Part shown: positions 1 to 10,519 of the stretch, piece after piece
How the letters are laid out: every line of letters begins with the position of its first letter
How positions within the stretch are numbered: position 1 is the first letter of the stretch
Source of the DNA: an uncultured Pelagibacteraceae bacterium
GTDB lineage: Bacteria > Pseudomonadota > Alphaproteobacteria > Pelagibacterales > Pelagibacteraceae
Reading direction: 5' to 3'
DNA length: 64,000 nucleotides
Assembly: GCA_902628305.1 (NCBI GenBank)
Contig: CACOMK010000003.1
Span: 1-64,000, forward strand
Notes under the pieces: model-generated
What the model was told of the DNA's origin: nothing
Database searches by the model: none
Seen by the model: only the letters and a program-made list of their open reading frames with translations
Program-made: the position numbers and the translations under genes

Positions 1-129
1 TGTTGTTTCTGAATTTGACCTGTTGTTTATATGATTAATTTTTAAATTTTTATTTTTACTTTCGACAATTGATCTAAAAACCATACGACCAATCCGTCCC
101 ATTCCGTTAATTCCAATTTTAATTGTCAT
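1..129 (-). CDS. gap: Glyceraldehyde-3-phosphate dehydrogenase, N-terminal fragment (truncated by window edge)
   Basis: Minus-strand ATG at 129 reads MTIKIGINGMGRIGRMVFRSIV..., the typical GAPDH NAD-binding N-terminus. Confidence 0.85.
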   Translation of the reverse strand, partial: MTIKIGINGMGRIGRMVFRSIVESKNKNLKINHINNRSNSETT

Positions 130-130
130 T

Positions 131-2089
131 TTATTTATTTAATAATTTTTTAGTGATATTTTTAATGTTTGTACTCTCTAGTCCAAAATATTTATAAATA
201 TCTTTATAAGGTGCGCTTTTTCCAAATTCGTCAATTCCAAAAGCAATACCGTTATCTCCTACATATTTTTTCCAACAATCTCTTGATCCAGCTTCAATGG
301 ATATTTTAAATTTTGTTTCTTCTAAAATTTTATTTTTATAAGATTTTGATTGAAATTCAAAAAGTTCCATACAAGGCATTGATATCACTTTGGAATATAT
401 TTTATCTTTGGCTAATTTATGGCTAACCTCTAATGCTAGATTAACTTCAGATCCACTCGCTAATATTGTTAGATTAATTTTTTTATTTGTTCTTAAAACC
501 TCATAAGCACCTAATGAGCATAAGTTTTTATTTGGGTATGTTTTTCTTACTTGATTTAAATTTTGTCTTGTTAAAGATAGCACGCTAGGTGTTTTTGAGC
601 TTTTTAACGCATGTTCCCAACACTCAATAGTTTCAAGTCTATCTGCAGGTCTGAATACATTTAGGTTAGGTATAGCACGTAAGCCCGAAAGTTGTTCTAT
701 AGGTTGATGGGTAGGGCCATCTTCTCCGAGCCCAATTGAATCATGTGTCATTACATAAATGACTCTTTTTTTCATTAAGGCAGACAATCTGATTGAAGGT
801 TTGCAATAATCAGAAAATATTAAAAAAGTACCTCCATAAGGAATCAGATTACTGTGAAGTGCGATACCATTCATAATCCCACTCATTGCGTGTTCTCTAA
901 CTCCGTAGTGAATGTAGTCACCAGTAAAATCTCCAGGTTTAATTATTTTATGGTTTTTAGTTTTTGTATTATTTGATCCTGCTAAATCAGCAGAGCCACC
1001 AATTAAATTATTTTTTTGTTTTGTTAATGCATTCAGTGTCATTTCTGAACATTTTCTAGTAGCTAAACTTTTTGGATCCTTTATTGCACTCTCTTTTTCT
1101 TTCTTAAGCACCGTAGTAAAGTTATTTTTTAAATATTGATTAAATTTTATTCTTTTTCTTTTTAATGCTTTGTTCCATTGTTTTTCTAAAATTTCACCTC
1201 TTTGGCCAATTTTTCTCCATTCATTTAAAATTTGATTTGGGATATCAAAAGGTTTGGTTTTCCAATTAAAGGCTTTTCTTACAAGCTTGATTTCATCCAC
1301 TCCCAATGGACTTCCATGGGACGATGCTTTTCCTGATTTATTCGGTGAACCATATCCAATCTTTGTTTTACAAGAAATCACAGTAGGTTTTTTAGCCTTT
1401 TGAACTTTTTTTAGTGCTTTAAAAATTTCTTTTTCATTATGACCGTTGATAGATATATAATCCCAACCATATCCTTCGAATCTTTTTTTAAAATTATCTG
1501 AAACTGCAAGATTTGTTGGACCATCAATTGAAATTGAATTGTTATCAAATAGCATAACTAAATTTTTAAGTTTTAAATGTCCTGCTAAACTCATTGCTTC
1601 ATGACTTATTCCTTCCATTAAGCATCCATCTCCAGCTAAAACATAAGTTTTGTGATTAATTAAATCTTTACCTAATTTATTTTTTAAAATTTCTTCAGCT
1701 ATTGCAAAACCAACTGCATTAGATATACCTTGTCCAAGAGGACCTGTTGTAGTTTCAATACCTGTTTTCGGATGATACTCAGGATGTCCAGCACAAATAG
1801 AATTAAGTTGCCTAAATTTTTTAATATTATTAATTGATATGCTTTTATATCCAGTTAGGTAAAGCAAAGAATATAGCAGCATAGAACCATGACCAGCAGA
1901 CAAAACAAATCTATCCCTATTTAACCAATCTGGATTCTTTGGATTAAATCTTAAAAAATTTTTGAATAATACTGTTGCAACATCTGCCATACCCATCGGC
2001 ATTCCAGGGTGACCTGAATTTGCTCTTTGAACAGCATCAATTGATAAAAATCTGATGCAATTAGCTAAATCATTGTGTAGTTTGCTCAA
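131..2089 (-). CDS. tkt: Transketolase
   Basis: 652 aa; GHPGMPMGMA, TTGPLGQGISNAVG, GDGCLMEGISHEA motifs. Confidence 0.97.
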   Translation of the reverse strand: MSKLHNDLANCIRFLSIDAVQRANSGHPGMPMGMADVATVLFKNFLRFNPKNPDWLNRDRFVLSAGHGSMLLYSLLYLTGYKSISINNIKKFRQLNSICAGHPEYHPKTGIETTTGPLGQGISNAVGFAIAEEILKNKLGKDLINHKTYVLAGDGCLMEGISHEAMSLAGHLKLKNLVMLFDNNSISIDGPTNLAVSDNFKKRFEGYGWDYISINGHNEKEIFKALKKVQKAKKPTVISCKTKIGYGSPNKSGKASSHGSPLGVDEIKLVRKAFNWKTKPFDIPNQILNEWRKIGQRGEILEKQWNKALKRKRIKFNQYLKNNFTTVLKKEKESAIKDPKSLATRKCSEMTLNALTKQKNNLIGGSADLAGSNNTKTKNHKIIKPGDFTGDYIHYGVREHAMSGIMNGIALHSNLIPYGGTFLIFSDYCKPSIRLSALMKKRVIYVMTHDSIGLGEDGPTHQPIEQLSGLRAIPNLNVFRPADRLETIECWEHALKSSKTPSVLSLTRQNLNQVRKTYPNKNLCSLGAYEVLRTNKKINLTILASGSEVNLALEVSHKLAKDKIYSKVISMPCMELFEFQSKSYKNKILEETKFKISIEAGSRDCWKKYVGDNGIAFGIDEFGKSAPYKDIYKYFGLESTNIKNITKKLLNK

Positions 2090-2142
2090 AATTATCCTGA
2101 CTAGACTAAGAAGAATCTATTTAATAATATAAACATATATAT

Positions 2143-2466
2143 ATGAATTCTATAAACGAAAAAGAAAAAAAATTAAATATTGCATTAGAGGAATTAAAAA
2201 ATTTAGATCTAACAAATCCTGAATTACAAAAAAATATCGAAAATTTAAGCACAAGACAAAATCAATTAGAAATTGAAAAAACACAGATTGAGGAAAAATA
2301 TAAAACGTTACTCGAGGAACATGAAAATCTATCAAAAAAACTTGAGGATTTAAAAAACAAAGAAAAGTTGGAAGAAAGAAAACAAATTGAATTTTCTGAA
2401 AAAATTGACGAACTTAATCAAGAAACTGACACACTATTGGATGAAATAGATAAATGGCAAATGTAA
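2143..2466 (+). CDS. Small coiled-coil protein upstream of zapA, unknown function
   Basis: 107 aa, Glu/Lys-rich coiled coil; overlaps start of zapA-like ORF. Confidence 0.7.
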   Translation: MNSINEKEKKLNIALEELKNLDLTNPELQKNIENLSTRQNQLEIEKTQIEEKYKTLLEEHENLSKKLEDLKNKEKLEERKQIEFSEKIDELNQETDTLLDEIDKWQM

Positions 2467-2900
2467 GTATAAAATTTAACAATAAAGAGTTTTTGCTCGC
2501 TTGTGAAGATGGACAAGAGGAGCACTTAGAAGAATTGTTAATTCAGATTAACCAAAAGTTTAATAATTTAAAAAATGATTTGGGAAATCTAGGTGAAAAT
2601 AAATTATTATTAATTACAGCTGTAAAAATAATGGATGAATATTACGAAACTAAGAAAAAAGTAGACCAAAAAAAAGAAGAATTAAATGATCTATCAAAAA
2701 AATTTAAAGAACTAAAATCTTTAATTTACGATTATAGGGATACAAAAGAATCTGAAATTAAAAAACTAAATCTTGATCATGAAAATTTAAAACAAGAAAT
2801 TGATGATAATCAAAAAAAATACGAAAATTTAATTGATGAAGCTGCTGATCAAATATCAAATTTTGTAAAAAAAGCAAAATTAGAAAACATTTCAAATTAG
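2454..2900 (+). CDS. zapA: Cell division protein ZapA-like
   Basis: N-terminal VSIKFNNKEFLLACEDGQEEHLEEL... ZapA-like followed by a coiled coil; next to fthC as in many proteobacteria. Confidence 0.8.
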   Translation: MANVSIKFNNKEFLLACEDGQEEHLEELLIQINQKFNNLKNDLGNLGENKLLLITAVKIMDEYYETKKKVDQKKEELNDLSKKFKELKSLIYDYRDTKESEIKKLNLDHENLKQEIDDNQKKYENLIDEAADQISNFVKKAKLENISN

Positions 2901-2904
2901 GTCT

Positions 2905-3450
2905 GTGAGTAAATCTAAGCTAAGAAGTAAAATTTTAAATCTTAGAAAAAAAAATTCGAATAAAAAACTTAGTCTCAATCCTGACAGAATTTATCGATTT
3001 TTAAAAAAAAAGAAAATTAATTTCAAAAATGTAGGAGGGTATTACCCTTGTAATCATGAGATTGATGACTTGGATATGCTTTATTTTTTAATAGACAAAA
3101 AGGCAAATATTTCTTTACCAATAATTAGAGAAAATAACCAAATGGATTTTTTTGAATGGACAAATAAAGATCCTTTAAAAATTAATAAGTATGGAATTGC
3201 TGAGCCAACTTTAGGAAAGAAAATTTACCCAGATATAATATTTGTCCCTTTAGTAGCTTATGATGATGATTTGAATAGATTAGGCTATGGTGGTGGATTT
3301 TATGATCGTTATTTAGAAAAAGTATCTAGAATTAAAAAAATATTTAAAATTGGATTAGGATTTTCATACCAGGAGATAAAAAAAATACCCATTAACAAGT
3401 ATGATAAGAAACTTGATTTAATAATAACCGAGAAAAAAATTATACAATGA
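2905..3450 (+). CDS. 5-formyltetrahydrofolate cyclo-ligase
   Basis: LGYGGGFYDRYL motif typical of the family. Confidence 0.9.
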   Translation: MSKSKLRSKILNLRKKNSNKKLSLNPDRIYRFLKKKKINFKNVGGYYPCNHEIDDLDMLYFLIDKKANISLPIIRENNQMDFFEWTNKDPLKINKYGIAEPTLGKKIYPDIIFVPLVAYDDDLNRLGYGGGFYDRYLEKVSRIKKIFKIGLGFSYQEIKKIPINKYDKKLDLIITEKKIIQ

Positions 3451-4250
3451 GAATTTTATTTTTAGGGGATGTTGTTGGAGTTTCAGGATGTTCTAAATTA
3501 ACAAGTAATTTATTAAATGAAATTGATAAAAACAAAATTGATTTTGTAATAGTAAATGGTGAAAATGCAGCAGTTCAAGGTGTGGGGCTAACTAAAGAAA
3601 TATGTAAGGATTTTTTTAATTGTGGAGTTGATGTTATCACAACCGGCAATCATGTTTGGGATCAAAAAGAAATTATGGAATTTATTGATAAAGAGGAAAG
3701 ATTATTAAGACCTAAAAATTTATTTGAACCTGCACCAGGAAAAGGTTTTCAGATTTATAAAACAAAGAATGATATAAAAATTGGAGTTCTTAATTTAATG
3801 GGTAACGTTTTTATGAAAAAGTGTGAAGATGTTTTTGAAGCTTCTCAAAATTTTTTAAAAGAAAATGAAATGAAAAAGGAATTTGATTTACTTGTAGTTG
3901 ATTTCCATGGTGAAATTACTAGCGAAAAAAATGCTATAGGGCATCTATTTGATGGAAAGGCAACTCTCGTGGTTGGAACACATACTCATATTCCAACAAA
4001 TGACGCAAGAATACTTAATAATGGTACTGGATATCAAACAGACGCAGGTATGTGTGGGGATTATGATTCAGTGATTGGTATGAATAAAGAAAATTCTTTA
4101 AATAGATTTTTAAAAAAGAATTCTGTTAAACACTTTCCTGCAACAGGAGATGCTACTTTGTGTGGTGTTATAGTAGATTGTGATATAAAAACAGGATTAG
4201 CAATAGATATCAAAAGCTATGTATATGGAGATCAGCTAAAAAATATTTAA
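3447..4250 (+). CDS. YmdB-family metallophosphoesterase
   Basis: MRILFLGDVVG, NGENAA, TTGNHVWD, GTHTHIPT motifs. Confidence 0.9.
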   Translation: MRILFLGDVVGVSGCSKLTSNLLNEIDKNKIDFVIVNGENAAVQGVGLTKEICKDFFNCGVDVITTGNHVWDQKEIMEFIDKEERLLRPKNLFEPAPGKGFQIYKTKNDIKIGVLNLMGNVFMKKCEDVFEASQNFLKENEMKKEFDLLVVDFHGEITSEKNAIGHLFDGKATLVVGTHTHIPTNDARILNNGTGYQTDAGMCGDYDSVIGMNKENSLNRFLKKNSVKHFPATGDATLCGVIVDCDIKTGLAIDIKSYVYGDQLKNI

Positions 4251-4255
4251 AGACC

Positions 4256-4981
4256 ATGGCAGGACATTCACATTGGGCAGGAATTAAACATAAAAAAGGC
4301 AAGGCTGATAAGCAAAGATCAAAAATATTTTCAAAATTATCTAAAGAGATTACTGTTGCTGCAAAACTTGGCGACAAAGATCCAGCAATGAACCCAAGAC
4401 TACGATCTGCAGTACAGGCTGCCAGATCTGCAAATATGCCTAAAGATAATATTGAAAGAGCAATAGATAAATCTTCTGCAGCTACAGGAGCAAATTTTGA
4501 AAATTTAAGATACGAGGGATTTGGACCAGAAAAGATTGCTGTTATAGTTGAAACTTTAACAGACAACAAAAATAGGACTGCATCAAATATTAGAACAATT
4601 TTTCAAAAGAGCGGAGGGAGCTTAGGAACCCAAGGTTCTGCCTCTCATAATTTTCAACAATTGGGTATAATTAAAATTGATAAAAAAGAGATATCTAATG
4701 AAAACATTTTAGATTTAGCGATTGAGTCTGGAGCTGATGAATGTTTGTCTTATGAGGATTATCACGAGGTCCAGTGTCAAATGAGCGAAATATATAATGT
4801 AAAAAAAAATCTTGAGAATATTATTGTGAATTTTATTTCTACAGAAATTGAATGGGTCCCATTAAATAGTGTTGAGGTAAATAAAGATAAGAAAGATAGT
4901 GTTGTAGATTTTTTAGAAACTCTTGAGGAAGATGACGATGTTCAGAACGTTTATTCAAACGTTAATATAGGTGGTATATAA
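4256..4981 (+). CDS. yebC: YebC/PmpR family protein
   Basis: MAGHSHWAGIKHKKGKADKQRSKIFSKL N-terminus. Confidence 0.95.
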   Translation: MAGHSHWAGIKHKKGKADKQRSKIFSKLSKEITVAAKLGDKDPAMNPRLRSAVQAARSANMPKDNIERAIDKSSAATGANFENLRYEGFGPEKIAVIVETLTDNKNRTASNIRTIFQKSGGSLGTQGSASHNFQQLGIIKIDKKEISNENILDLAIESGADECLSYEDYHEVQCQMSEIYNVKKNLENIIVNFISTEIEWVPLNSVEVNKDKKDSVVDFLETLEEDDDVQNVYSNVNIGGI

Positions 4982-5475
4982 TGATGATTATTGGAATTGA
5001 TCCAGGCATCTCAGGTTCAATCTGTTTTTTTCAGGACGGTACAATAAAGGACGTAATTGAAATGCCAACTATGACAGATGGTAAGAAGAATAAAAGACAA
5101 GTAAATGGTGCTCAAATATTTAATGAAATTAGTGAAAGGATAAACAAATTTGATAAAAAAAACATAAAAGTTGTAATTGAACAAGTTTCTGCAATGCCCG
5201 GACAAGGCGTTACTAGTATGTTTAACTTTGGTCAATCTTTTGGTATTTTAAAAGGAATATGCAGCGCAATGCATTTACCTGTTTATTATGTTAGACCTGC
5301 TAAGTGGAAAAAATATTTTAATCTTATTAATTCAGAAAAAGATGCGAGCAGAACAAGGGCTATTGAAATTTTTCCATATTTTTCATCACAATTGTCTAAA
5401 AAGAAAGATAATAACAAGGCAGATGCTATTCTAATAGCTAGTTTTTTCTACGAAACTTATCAAAAAGAAGAATAA
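4981..5475 (+). CDS. ruvC: Crossover junction endodeoxyribonuclease RuvC-like
   Basis: IIGIDPGISGSI nuclease-fold N-terminus; follows yebC. Confidence 0.75.
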   Translation: MMIIGIDPGISGSICFFQDGTIKDVIEMPTMTDGKKNKRQVNGAQIFNEISERINKFDKKNIKVVIEQVSAMPGQGVTSMFNFGQSFGILKGICSAMHLPVYYVRPAKWKKYFNLINSEKDASRTRAIEIFPYFSSQLSKKKDNNKADAILIASFFYETYQKEE

Positions 5476-5528
5476 TCAATTTAAATTAATAGACAAAATC
5501 ATGACACATTTACGTGTGATGAGTAAGT

Positions 5529-6203
5529 ATGGAAGCAGATATAGCAGCTAAAGCAGTTGAATTAGGAACAAATACTGATTTTTCATTATTTAGTTTATTT
5601 TTTAGAGCGGACATAATTGTTAAGTCTGTAATGATTATATTAATATTGTGTTCAATATATTCTTGGGCTGTAATTATCGAAAAGTTTCGTTTATTTAAAA
5701 AAATAACTAAATCTTCAGAAGAATTTGAGGAAAAATTCTGGAATTCTAAATCTGCTGAAACTTTTTACAATAGTTTACCTAGTAAACTTGAAGATCCAAT
5801 GTCACTTGTATTTCAAGATGCAATGGAAGGATTACTTAGAAAAAAATCAAGAACTAACATTAGTGAAAGAATGAGTGCATCTCTAGAATCAGGAATTGAA
5901 AAACAAATGACAAAAATTGAAAAAGGTTTTACTTTTTTGGCAACAGTAGGTTCAACAGCACCATTTATTGGATTATTTGGAACTGTTTGGGGAATTATGA
6001 ATTCTTTTCAATCTATAGCTATTTCAAGAAACACAAGTCTAGCGATAGTTGCGCCTGGAATAGCCGAAGCTTTATTTGCAACTGCACTTGGTCTATTAGC
6101 TGCAATACCAGCAGTAGTGGCATATAATAAATTCAATAATGATGCCAAAAAATATTCAGAAAAATTAGAAAATTTTTCAAAAAGATTTTTAACAATTATT
6201 TAG
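5529..6203 (+). CDS. tolQ: TolQ, Tol-Pal system
   Basis: MotA/TolQ/ExbB motif; GLFGTVWGIMNSFQ; tol operon context. Confidence 0.95.
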   Translation: MEADIAAKAVELGTNTDFSLFSLFFRADIIVKSVMIILILCSIYSWAVIIEKFRLFKKITKSSEEFEEKFWNSKSAETFYNSLPSKLEDPMSLVFQDAMEGLLRKKSRTNISERMSASLESGIEKQMTKIEKGFTFLATVGSTAPFIGLFGTVWGIMNSFQSIAISRNTSLAIVAPGIAEALFATALGLLAAIPAVVAYNKFNNDAKKYSEKLENFSKRFLTII

Positions 6204-6620
6204 ATGGCATTTAAATTAAATCGTTCTTCTAAAGAACCAATGAGTGAAATAAACGTTACTCCTTTCGTAGATGTAATGCTTGTGTTGTTAATAATTTTTA
6301 TGGTTACAGCGCCGTTGTTAACTGTAGGCGTTCAAGTTGATTTACCAGAAAGTTCAGCAGACTCTTTGCCAGAAGAGACTGAGCCTTTAACACTTTCAAT
6401 CAATGCAAAAGGTGAAATTTTTATTCAAGAAGCAAAAGTTGAATATGATAATATTATCGCAAAGGTTTTAGCGGTTTCTAAAAATAGAACTGATACCAGA
6501 ATTTATGTTAGAGGTGATAAAACTATAAATTATGGAAGAGTTTTAGAAATAATGGGATTATTATCAGGATCTGGTTTTACTAAAGTGGCATTGATTTCAG
6601 AACCATATAAACAAAGGTAA
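6204..6620 (+). CDS. tolR: TolR, ExbD/TolR family
   Basis: INVTPFVDVMLVLLIIFMVTAP. Confidence 0.95.
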   Translation: MAFKLNRSSKEPMSEINVTPFVDVMLVLLIIFMVTAPLLTVGVQVDLPESSADSLPEETEPLTLSINAKGEIFIQEAKVEYDNIIAKVLAVSKNRTDTRIYVRGDKTINYGRVLEIMGLLSGSGFTKVALISEPYKQR

Positions 6621-6624
6621 TAAA

Positions 6625-7488
6625 ATGAATAGAAGTTTAATTATTTCTTCTGTTTTACATGCTTTGTTAATTTTCATTACAGCTATGAGTTTACCTTTTT
6701 TGGCAAAGAAACCACTTGATATTCCACCAATTGTATCGGTTGAATTAATTCAAATAGCAGAAAAAACCAATATTCCATTTGCACCTAAAGCTAAAAAGAT
6801 AATTGAAAAAGTTAAAGAGAAAGAAAAAAAACTTGTTTCAGAACAAGCTCCACCAAAAAAAGTAGAAAAAACGAAAACAAAGACTGTTCTGGCTCCTGAT
6901 CAAAATAATAAAAAAATAGAGAATGAAACACCTGAAGCAATTCCACTTCCAGATAAAACTTTAAAGAAGGTTGAGACAAAAGAGGAAAAAAAACAAAATC
7001 CTGAAAAAGTAGATGATGAAGTTAAACAGGTATCAGAATTTGAAAAAAAAGATTTATTTGATCCAAATAATATTGCTGCTTTAATTGATAAATCAAAAGA
7101 AGACAGCGCAGAAGTTTTAAAAACAAATGATGACATTACTCAAGATCAAGAGAGAAATGTTGAAAATACTGGTCTCACATTAAGCGAAGAAGATGCTCTT
7201 AAAGCACAAATATTTGGGTGTTGGAGTATTCCATTAGGATTACCATATAATGAAAATCTTTTGGTAAGAATAAAGTTAAAATTAAAACCTGATGGAACAG
7301 TATCAAAAACTGAAATTTTGGATCATGCAAGGATGAATAAACCTGGTCAAGGATTTTATAAAGTGTTAGCAGAAAGCGCTTTGAGAGCTGTAAAATTATG
7401 TCAACCATTAAGAGTTCCAACTTCTGGATATGAAAGATGGAAAGAATTGCAATTAAATTTTGATGCAAGAGAGATGTTAGAAGGGTAA
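6625..7488 (+). CDS. tolA: TolA-like protein
   Basis: N-terminal TM, Lys/Glu-rich middle, C-terminal TonB/TolA-like domain; tol operon context. Confidence 0.85.
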   Translation: MNRSLIISSVLHALLIFITAMSLPFLAKKPLDIPPIVSVELIQIAEKTNIPFAPKAKKIIEKVKEKEKKLVSEQAPPKKVEKTKTKTVLAPDQNNKKIENETPEAIPLPDKTLKKVETKEEKKQNPEKVDDEVKQVSEFEKKDLFDPNNIAALIDKSKEDSAEVLKTNDDITQDQERNVENTGLTLSEEDALKAQIFGCWSIPLGLPYNENLLVRIKLKLKPDGTVSKTEILDHARMNKPGQGFYKVLAESALRAVKLCQPLRVPTSGYERWKELQLNFDAREMLEG

Positions 7489-7497
7489 TATATTTAA

Positions 7498-8838
7498 ATG
7501 ATAAAAAAAATTTTAATTTTATTTTTTATATTAATACCTATAAGCGCAAATGCTTTAATAGAAGTTGATATAACTAGAGGAAATTTAAATCCACTTCCAT
7601 TAGCAGTATCTCCTCTATCAATTGATGAAGTATCCAGAAAAAGTTTTGAAAAAATACTTAAAAAAGAAAATATTGGCTCCGAGATATCAAATATAGTTGA
7701 GAATAATTTAAGAACTACAGGATTATTTAATCCTCTTGATAAAAAGGCTTTTTTACAAGCACCCGATATTGCAAATTTAAAACCAAGATTTGAGGATTGG
7801 AATTTAATTAAGGCCCAAGCACTCATTACTGGTAAAGTTAATTATGTTGACGATAAGCTAAGAGTTGAGTTTAGATTATGGGACATTTTAGCCGCTAAAG
7901 AAATGATGGCTTTAGCATTTACTACTGTCCCTAACAATTGGAGAAGAGTAGGACATATTATTTCTGATAAAGTTTATGAGAGGCTGACGGGAGAAAAAGG
8001 TTATTTTGATACAAGAATTATTTATGTTTCAGAAGAAGGTCCAAAAATACAAAGAATAAAAAAATTAGCAATCATGGATCAGGACGGAGCTAACAATAAA
8101 TTTTTGACATTAGGTAATGAATTAGTTTTAACACCTCGATTTAACCCAACAAGCCAAATGGTAACTTATTTGTCCTACTTTAAAAATATGCCTAGAGTTT
8201 ATTTATTAGATATCGAAACTGGAACTCAAGAGGTGGTAGGAGATTTTCCTGGGATGACATTTGCACCACGTTTTTCTCCTGATGGAAAAAAAATAATTAT
8301 GAGTTTTGCGAAAGATGGAAAGTCAGATATCTACACTATGGATTTAGAAAACAGAATTGTTGAAAAAATTACAAACCATCCATCAATTGATACTTCTCCC
8401 TCTTATTCCCCTGACGGAAAATACATTACATTTAATTCTGATAGAAGTGGATATCAGCAAATTTATGTAATGAAAAATGACGGAAGTGATGTAAAAAGAA
8501 TTTCTTTTGGTAACGGTTTATATGGAACACCTGTATGGTCTCCGAGAGGAGATTTAATTGCATTTACCAAATTACATAAAGGTAAATTTTATATTGGTGT
8601 AATGAGGACTGATGGTAGTGGTGAAAGATTGTTAACTGAAAATTATTATCAAGAGGCTCCATCTTGGTCTCCAAATGGTAGGGTTTTGATATTTTATAGA
8701 GAGACAAAAACTAACTCTAAAGGAGAAGGATTTTCTGCAAAACTGTGGTCTATAGATTTAACGGGTTATAATGAACGTCAAATTAAGACGCCAACAGATG
8801 CTTCTGACCCATCATGGTCATCATTATTAAGCAATTAA
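7498..8838 (+). CDS. tolB: TolB, periplasmic beta-propeller
   Basis: Repeated SPDGKxI motifs; signal peptide; operon context. Confidence 0.95.
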   Translation: MIKKILILFFILIPISANALIEVDITRGNLNPLPLAVSPLSIDEVSRKSFEKILKKENIGSEISNIVENNLRTTGLFNPLDKKAFLQAPDIANLKPRFEDWNLIKAQALITGKVNYVDDKLRVEFRLWDILAAKEMMALAFTTVPNNWRRVGHIISDKVYERLTGEKGYFDTRIIYVSEEGPKIQRIKKLAIMDQDGANNKFLTLGNELVLTPRFNPTSQMVTYLSYFKNMPRVYLLDIETGTQEVVGDFPGMTFAPRFSPDGKKIIMSFAKDGKSDIYTMDLENRIVEKITNHPSIDTSPSYSPDGKYITFNSDRSGYQQIYVMKNDGSDVKRISFGNGLYGTPVWSPRGDLIAFTKLHKGKFYIGVMRTDGSGERLLTENYYQEAPSWSPNGRVLIFYRETKTNSKGEGFSAKLWSIDLTGYNERQIKTPTDASDPSWSSLLSN

Positions 8839-8936
8839 GAGATTAATTTTTTTAAATTTCTTGATTTTTAGACTTGAAACCTCTATTTAGTTGTGAAAAA
8901 GTTAAGAAATTGAAATTAGCAGCAAGGAGCGATTTA

Positions 8937-9428
8937 ATGAAATTATACAAAATTTTAAAAAACACACTTTTAGTATTAACAGCTTGCCTAGTGCTATCTG
9001 CATGTGCAACTAAAAAAGAAGTGGCAACAGACATTCAAGGTCAAATGCAAGGTGATGTTTATACTGGAACAGACACAGTTGAATATTTAGCTGAGGGTGT
9101 TCCGGACAGAGTTTTCTTTGCAACAAACGAGTCGATATTAACAACTGCATCAAGAGAAACTTTAAGAGCCCAAGCAGCATGGATGAGAAAAAATCCAAGC
9201 ATTAACGTAGTACTTGAAGGTCATGCGGACGAAAGAGGAACTAGAGAATATAACTTAGCGCTCGGGGAAAGAAGAGCAAATGCAGCTAAAGACTATTTAA
9301 TGACTTATGGAATATCTTCAGATAGAATTACTGTTTTAAGTTATGGTAAAGAGAGACCAGTTGACTCTGGTTCAAACCCATTAGCTTGGTCAAAAAATAG
9401 AAGATCAGTAACTGTTAAGGCAAATTAA
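8937..9428 (+). CDS. pal: Peptidoglycan-associated lipoprotein Pal
   Basis: Start moved from 8874 to ATG 8937, giving a lipoprotein signal ...LVLSAC and an OmpA-like domain (EGHADERGTREYNLALGERRA). Confidence 0.93.
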   Translation: MKLYKILKNTLLVLTACLVLSACATKKEVATDIQGQMQGDVYTGTDTVEYLAEGVPDRVFFATNESILTTASRETLRAQAAWMRKNPSINVVLEGHADERGTREYNLALGERRANAAKDYLMTYGISSDRITVLSYGKERPVDSGSNPLAWSKNRRSVTVKAN

Positions 9429-9440
9429 TTATTTAAAATT

Positions 9441-9480
9441 AAAGACCCTAAATCCATTAAAGGTTTTGGGGTCTTTTTTT
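9441..9480 (+). terminator. Rho-independent terminator after pal
   Basis: AAAGACCC...GGGTCTTT inverted repeat followed by a T-run. Confidence 0.8.
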
Positions 9481-9511
9481 TGCCATTTTTATAATCATAA
9501 ATCTAATTTAA

Positions 9512-10519
9512 ATGATGCTCATATTTAAATTAGTAATTTTAAAATTTTTTTTAATCTTAAATTTGTTTTTTATTAATATTTCTTTTGCAGATAACCACAA
9601 TATTTATGAAACATTAGAAATTATAAAAAATGATCTTAAAACTCTTGAAAGAGCAGTTTATTCGGGATCTATTGAAGTGAAAGCAAGCACTGAGGATAGT
9701 TCAGTTTCAAACATGGATCAAAATTCAGAAGATGTTTTAACTAGACATTTATTAAAATTATCTGAAGTTGAGGATCAGTTTAGAGAACTAACTAATAAAT
9801 TTGAAGAAATAAATTTTAAGTTGGATAAATTGTCTACCCGTGTTTCAAAAATTCAAGCAGATAACCAAATAAGATTTCAAGATATAGAGACTAACATTAG
9901 CACAGTAAATACAAGTAACTTGGAAAATCAATTAACTTTAAAGCCAAAAACAGATGAGCAAAAAATTTTACCGGGAAGTTCTCAACCTCAAGATTTAGGA
10001 ACAATTTCATATAAGGATACAGAAACAAACGAAACTTCACAACAAATTCAATCTGTCGATACTACAGCTTCAATAGTAACAGAAACTTTCCAGTCTGAAG
10101 AAAAAATACTTCCCCAGGAATTAAATCCAGATGAGCAATATGAATTTGCAACAAGTTTTTTAAAAGTTGGAGACTATAGCACAGCAGAAAGAGCATTTAG
10201 AGAATTTGTTCTATCTAACCCTGATCATGAGTTAGCTGGAAGTGCACAATATTGGTATGCAGAAACATTTAGAATTAGACAATTATATACAGATGCAGCA
10301 TCCGCTTACTTAGAAGGCTACCAAAAATATCCTAAAGGAAAAAAGGCTCCAATTAATTTATTAAAACTTGGAGTATCCATGGTTCAAATTGGTGAAAAAG
10401 ATCAAGGATGTAAAATGATAAATGGTGTAGAATTACAATATCCTAATGCAAATCAATCTGTAATACAAAAAGCAAAATATGAGTCCAAAAAATTTGAATG
10501 TATCAAACAAGACTCATAA
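9512..10519 (+). CDS. cpoB: YbgF/CpoB-like tetratricopeptide protein of the Tol-Pal cluster
   Basis: Signal peptide, coiled coil, C-terminal TPR (YxFATSFLKVGDYSTAERAFREF). Confidence 0.85.
   Translation: MMLIFKLVILKFFLILNLFFINISFADNHNIYETLEIIKNDLKTLERAVYSGSIEVKASTEDSSVSNMDQNSEDVLTRHLLKLSEVEDQFRELTNKFEEINFKLDKLSTRVSKIQADNQIRFQDIETNISTVNTSNLENQLTLKPKTDEQKILPGSSQPQDLGTISYKDTETNETSQQIQSVDTTASIVTETFQSEEKILPQELNPDEQYEFATSFLKVGDYSTAERAFREFVLSNPDHELAGSAQYWYAETFRIRQLYTDAASAYLEGYQKYPKGKKAPINLLKLGVSMVQIGEKDQGCKMINGVELQYPNANQSVIQKAKYESKKFECIKQDS

Noticed and set aside
2850-2950. 6S RNA between zapA and the formyl-THF cyclo-ligase gene
   Set aside because: That is the usual location in many proteobacteria, but here the two CDSs are only 4 bp apart, so there is no room.
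4210-4569. 119-aa antisense ORF over yebC
   Set aside because: Shadow frame of a confident CDS; no independent evidence. The same applies to most other minus-strand ORFs of 60-98 aa in the track.
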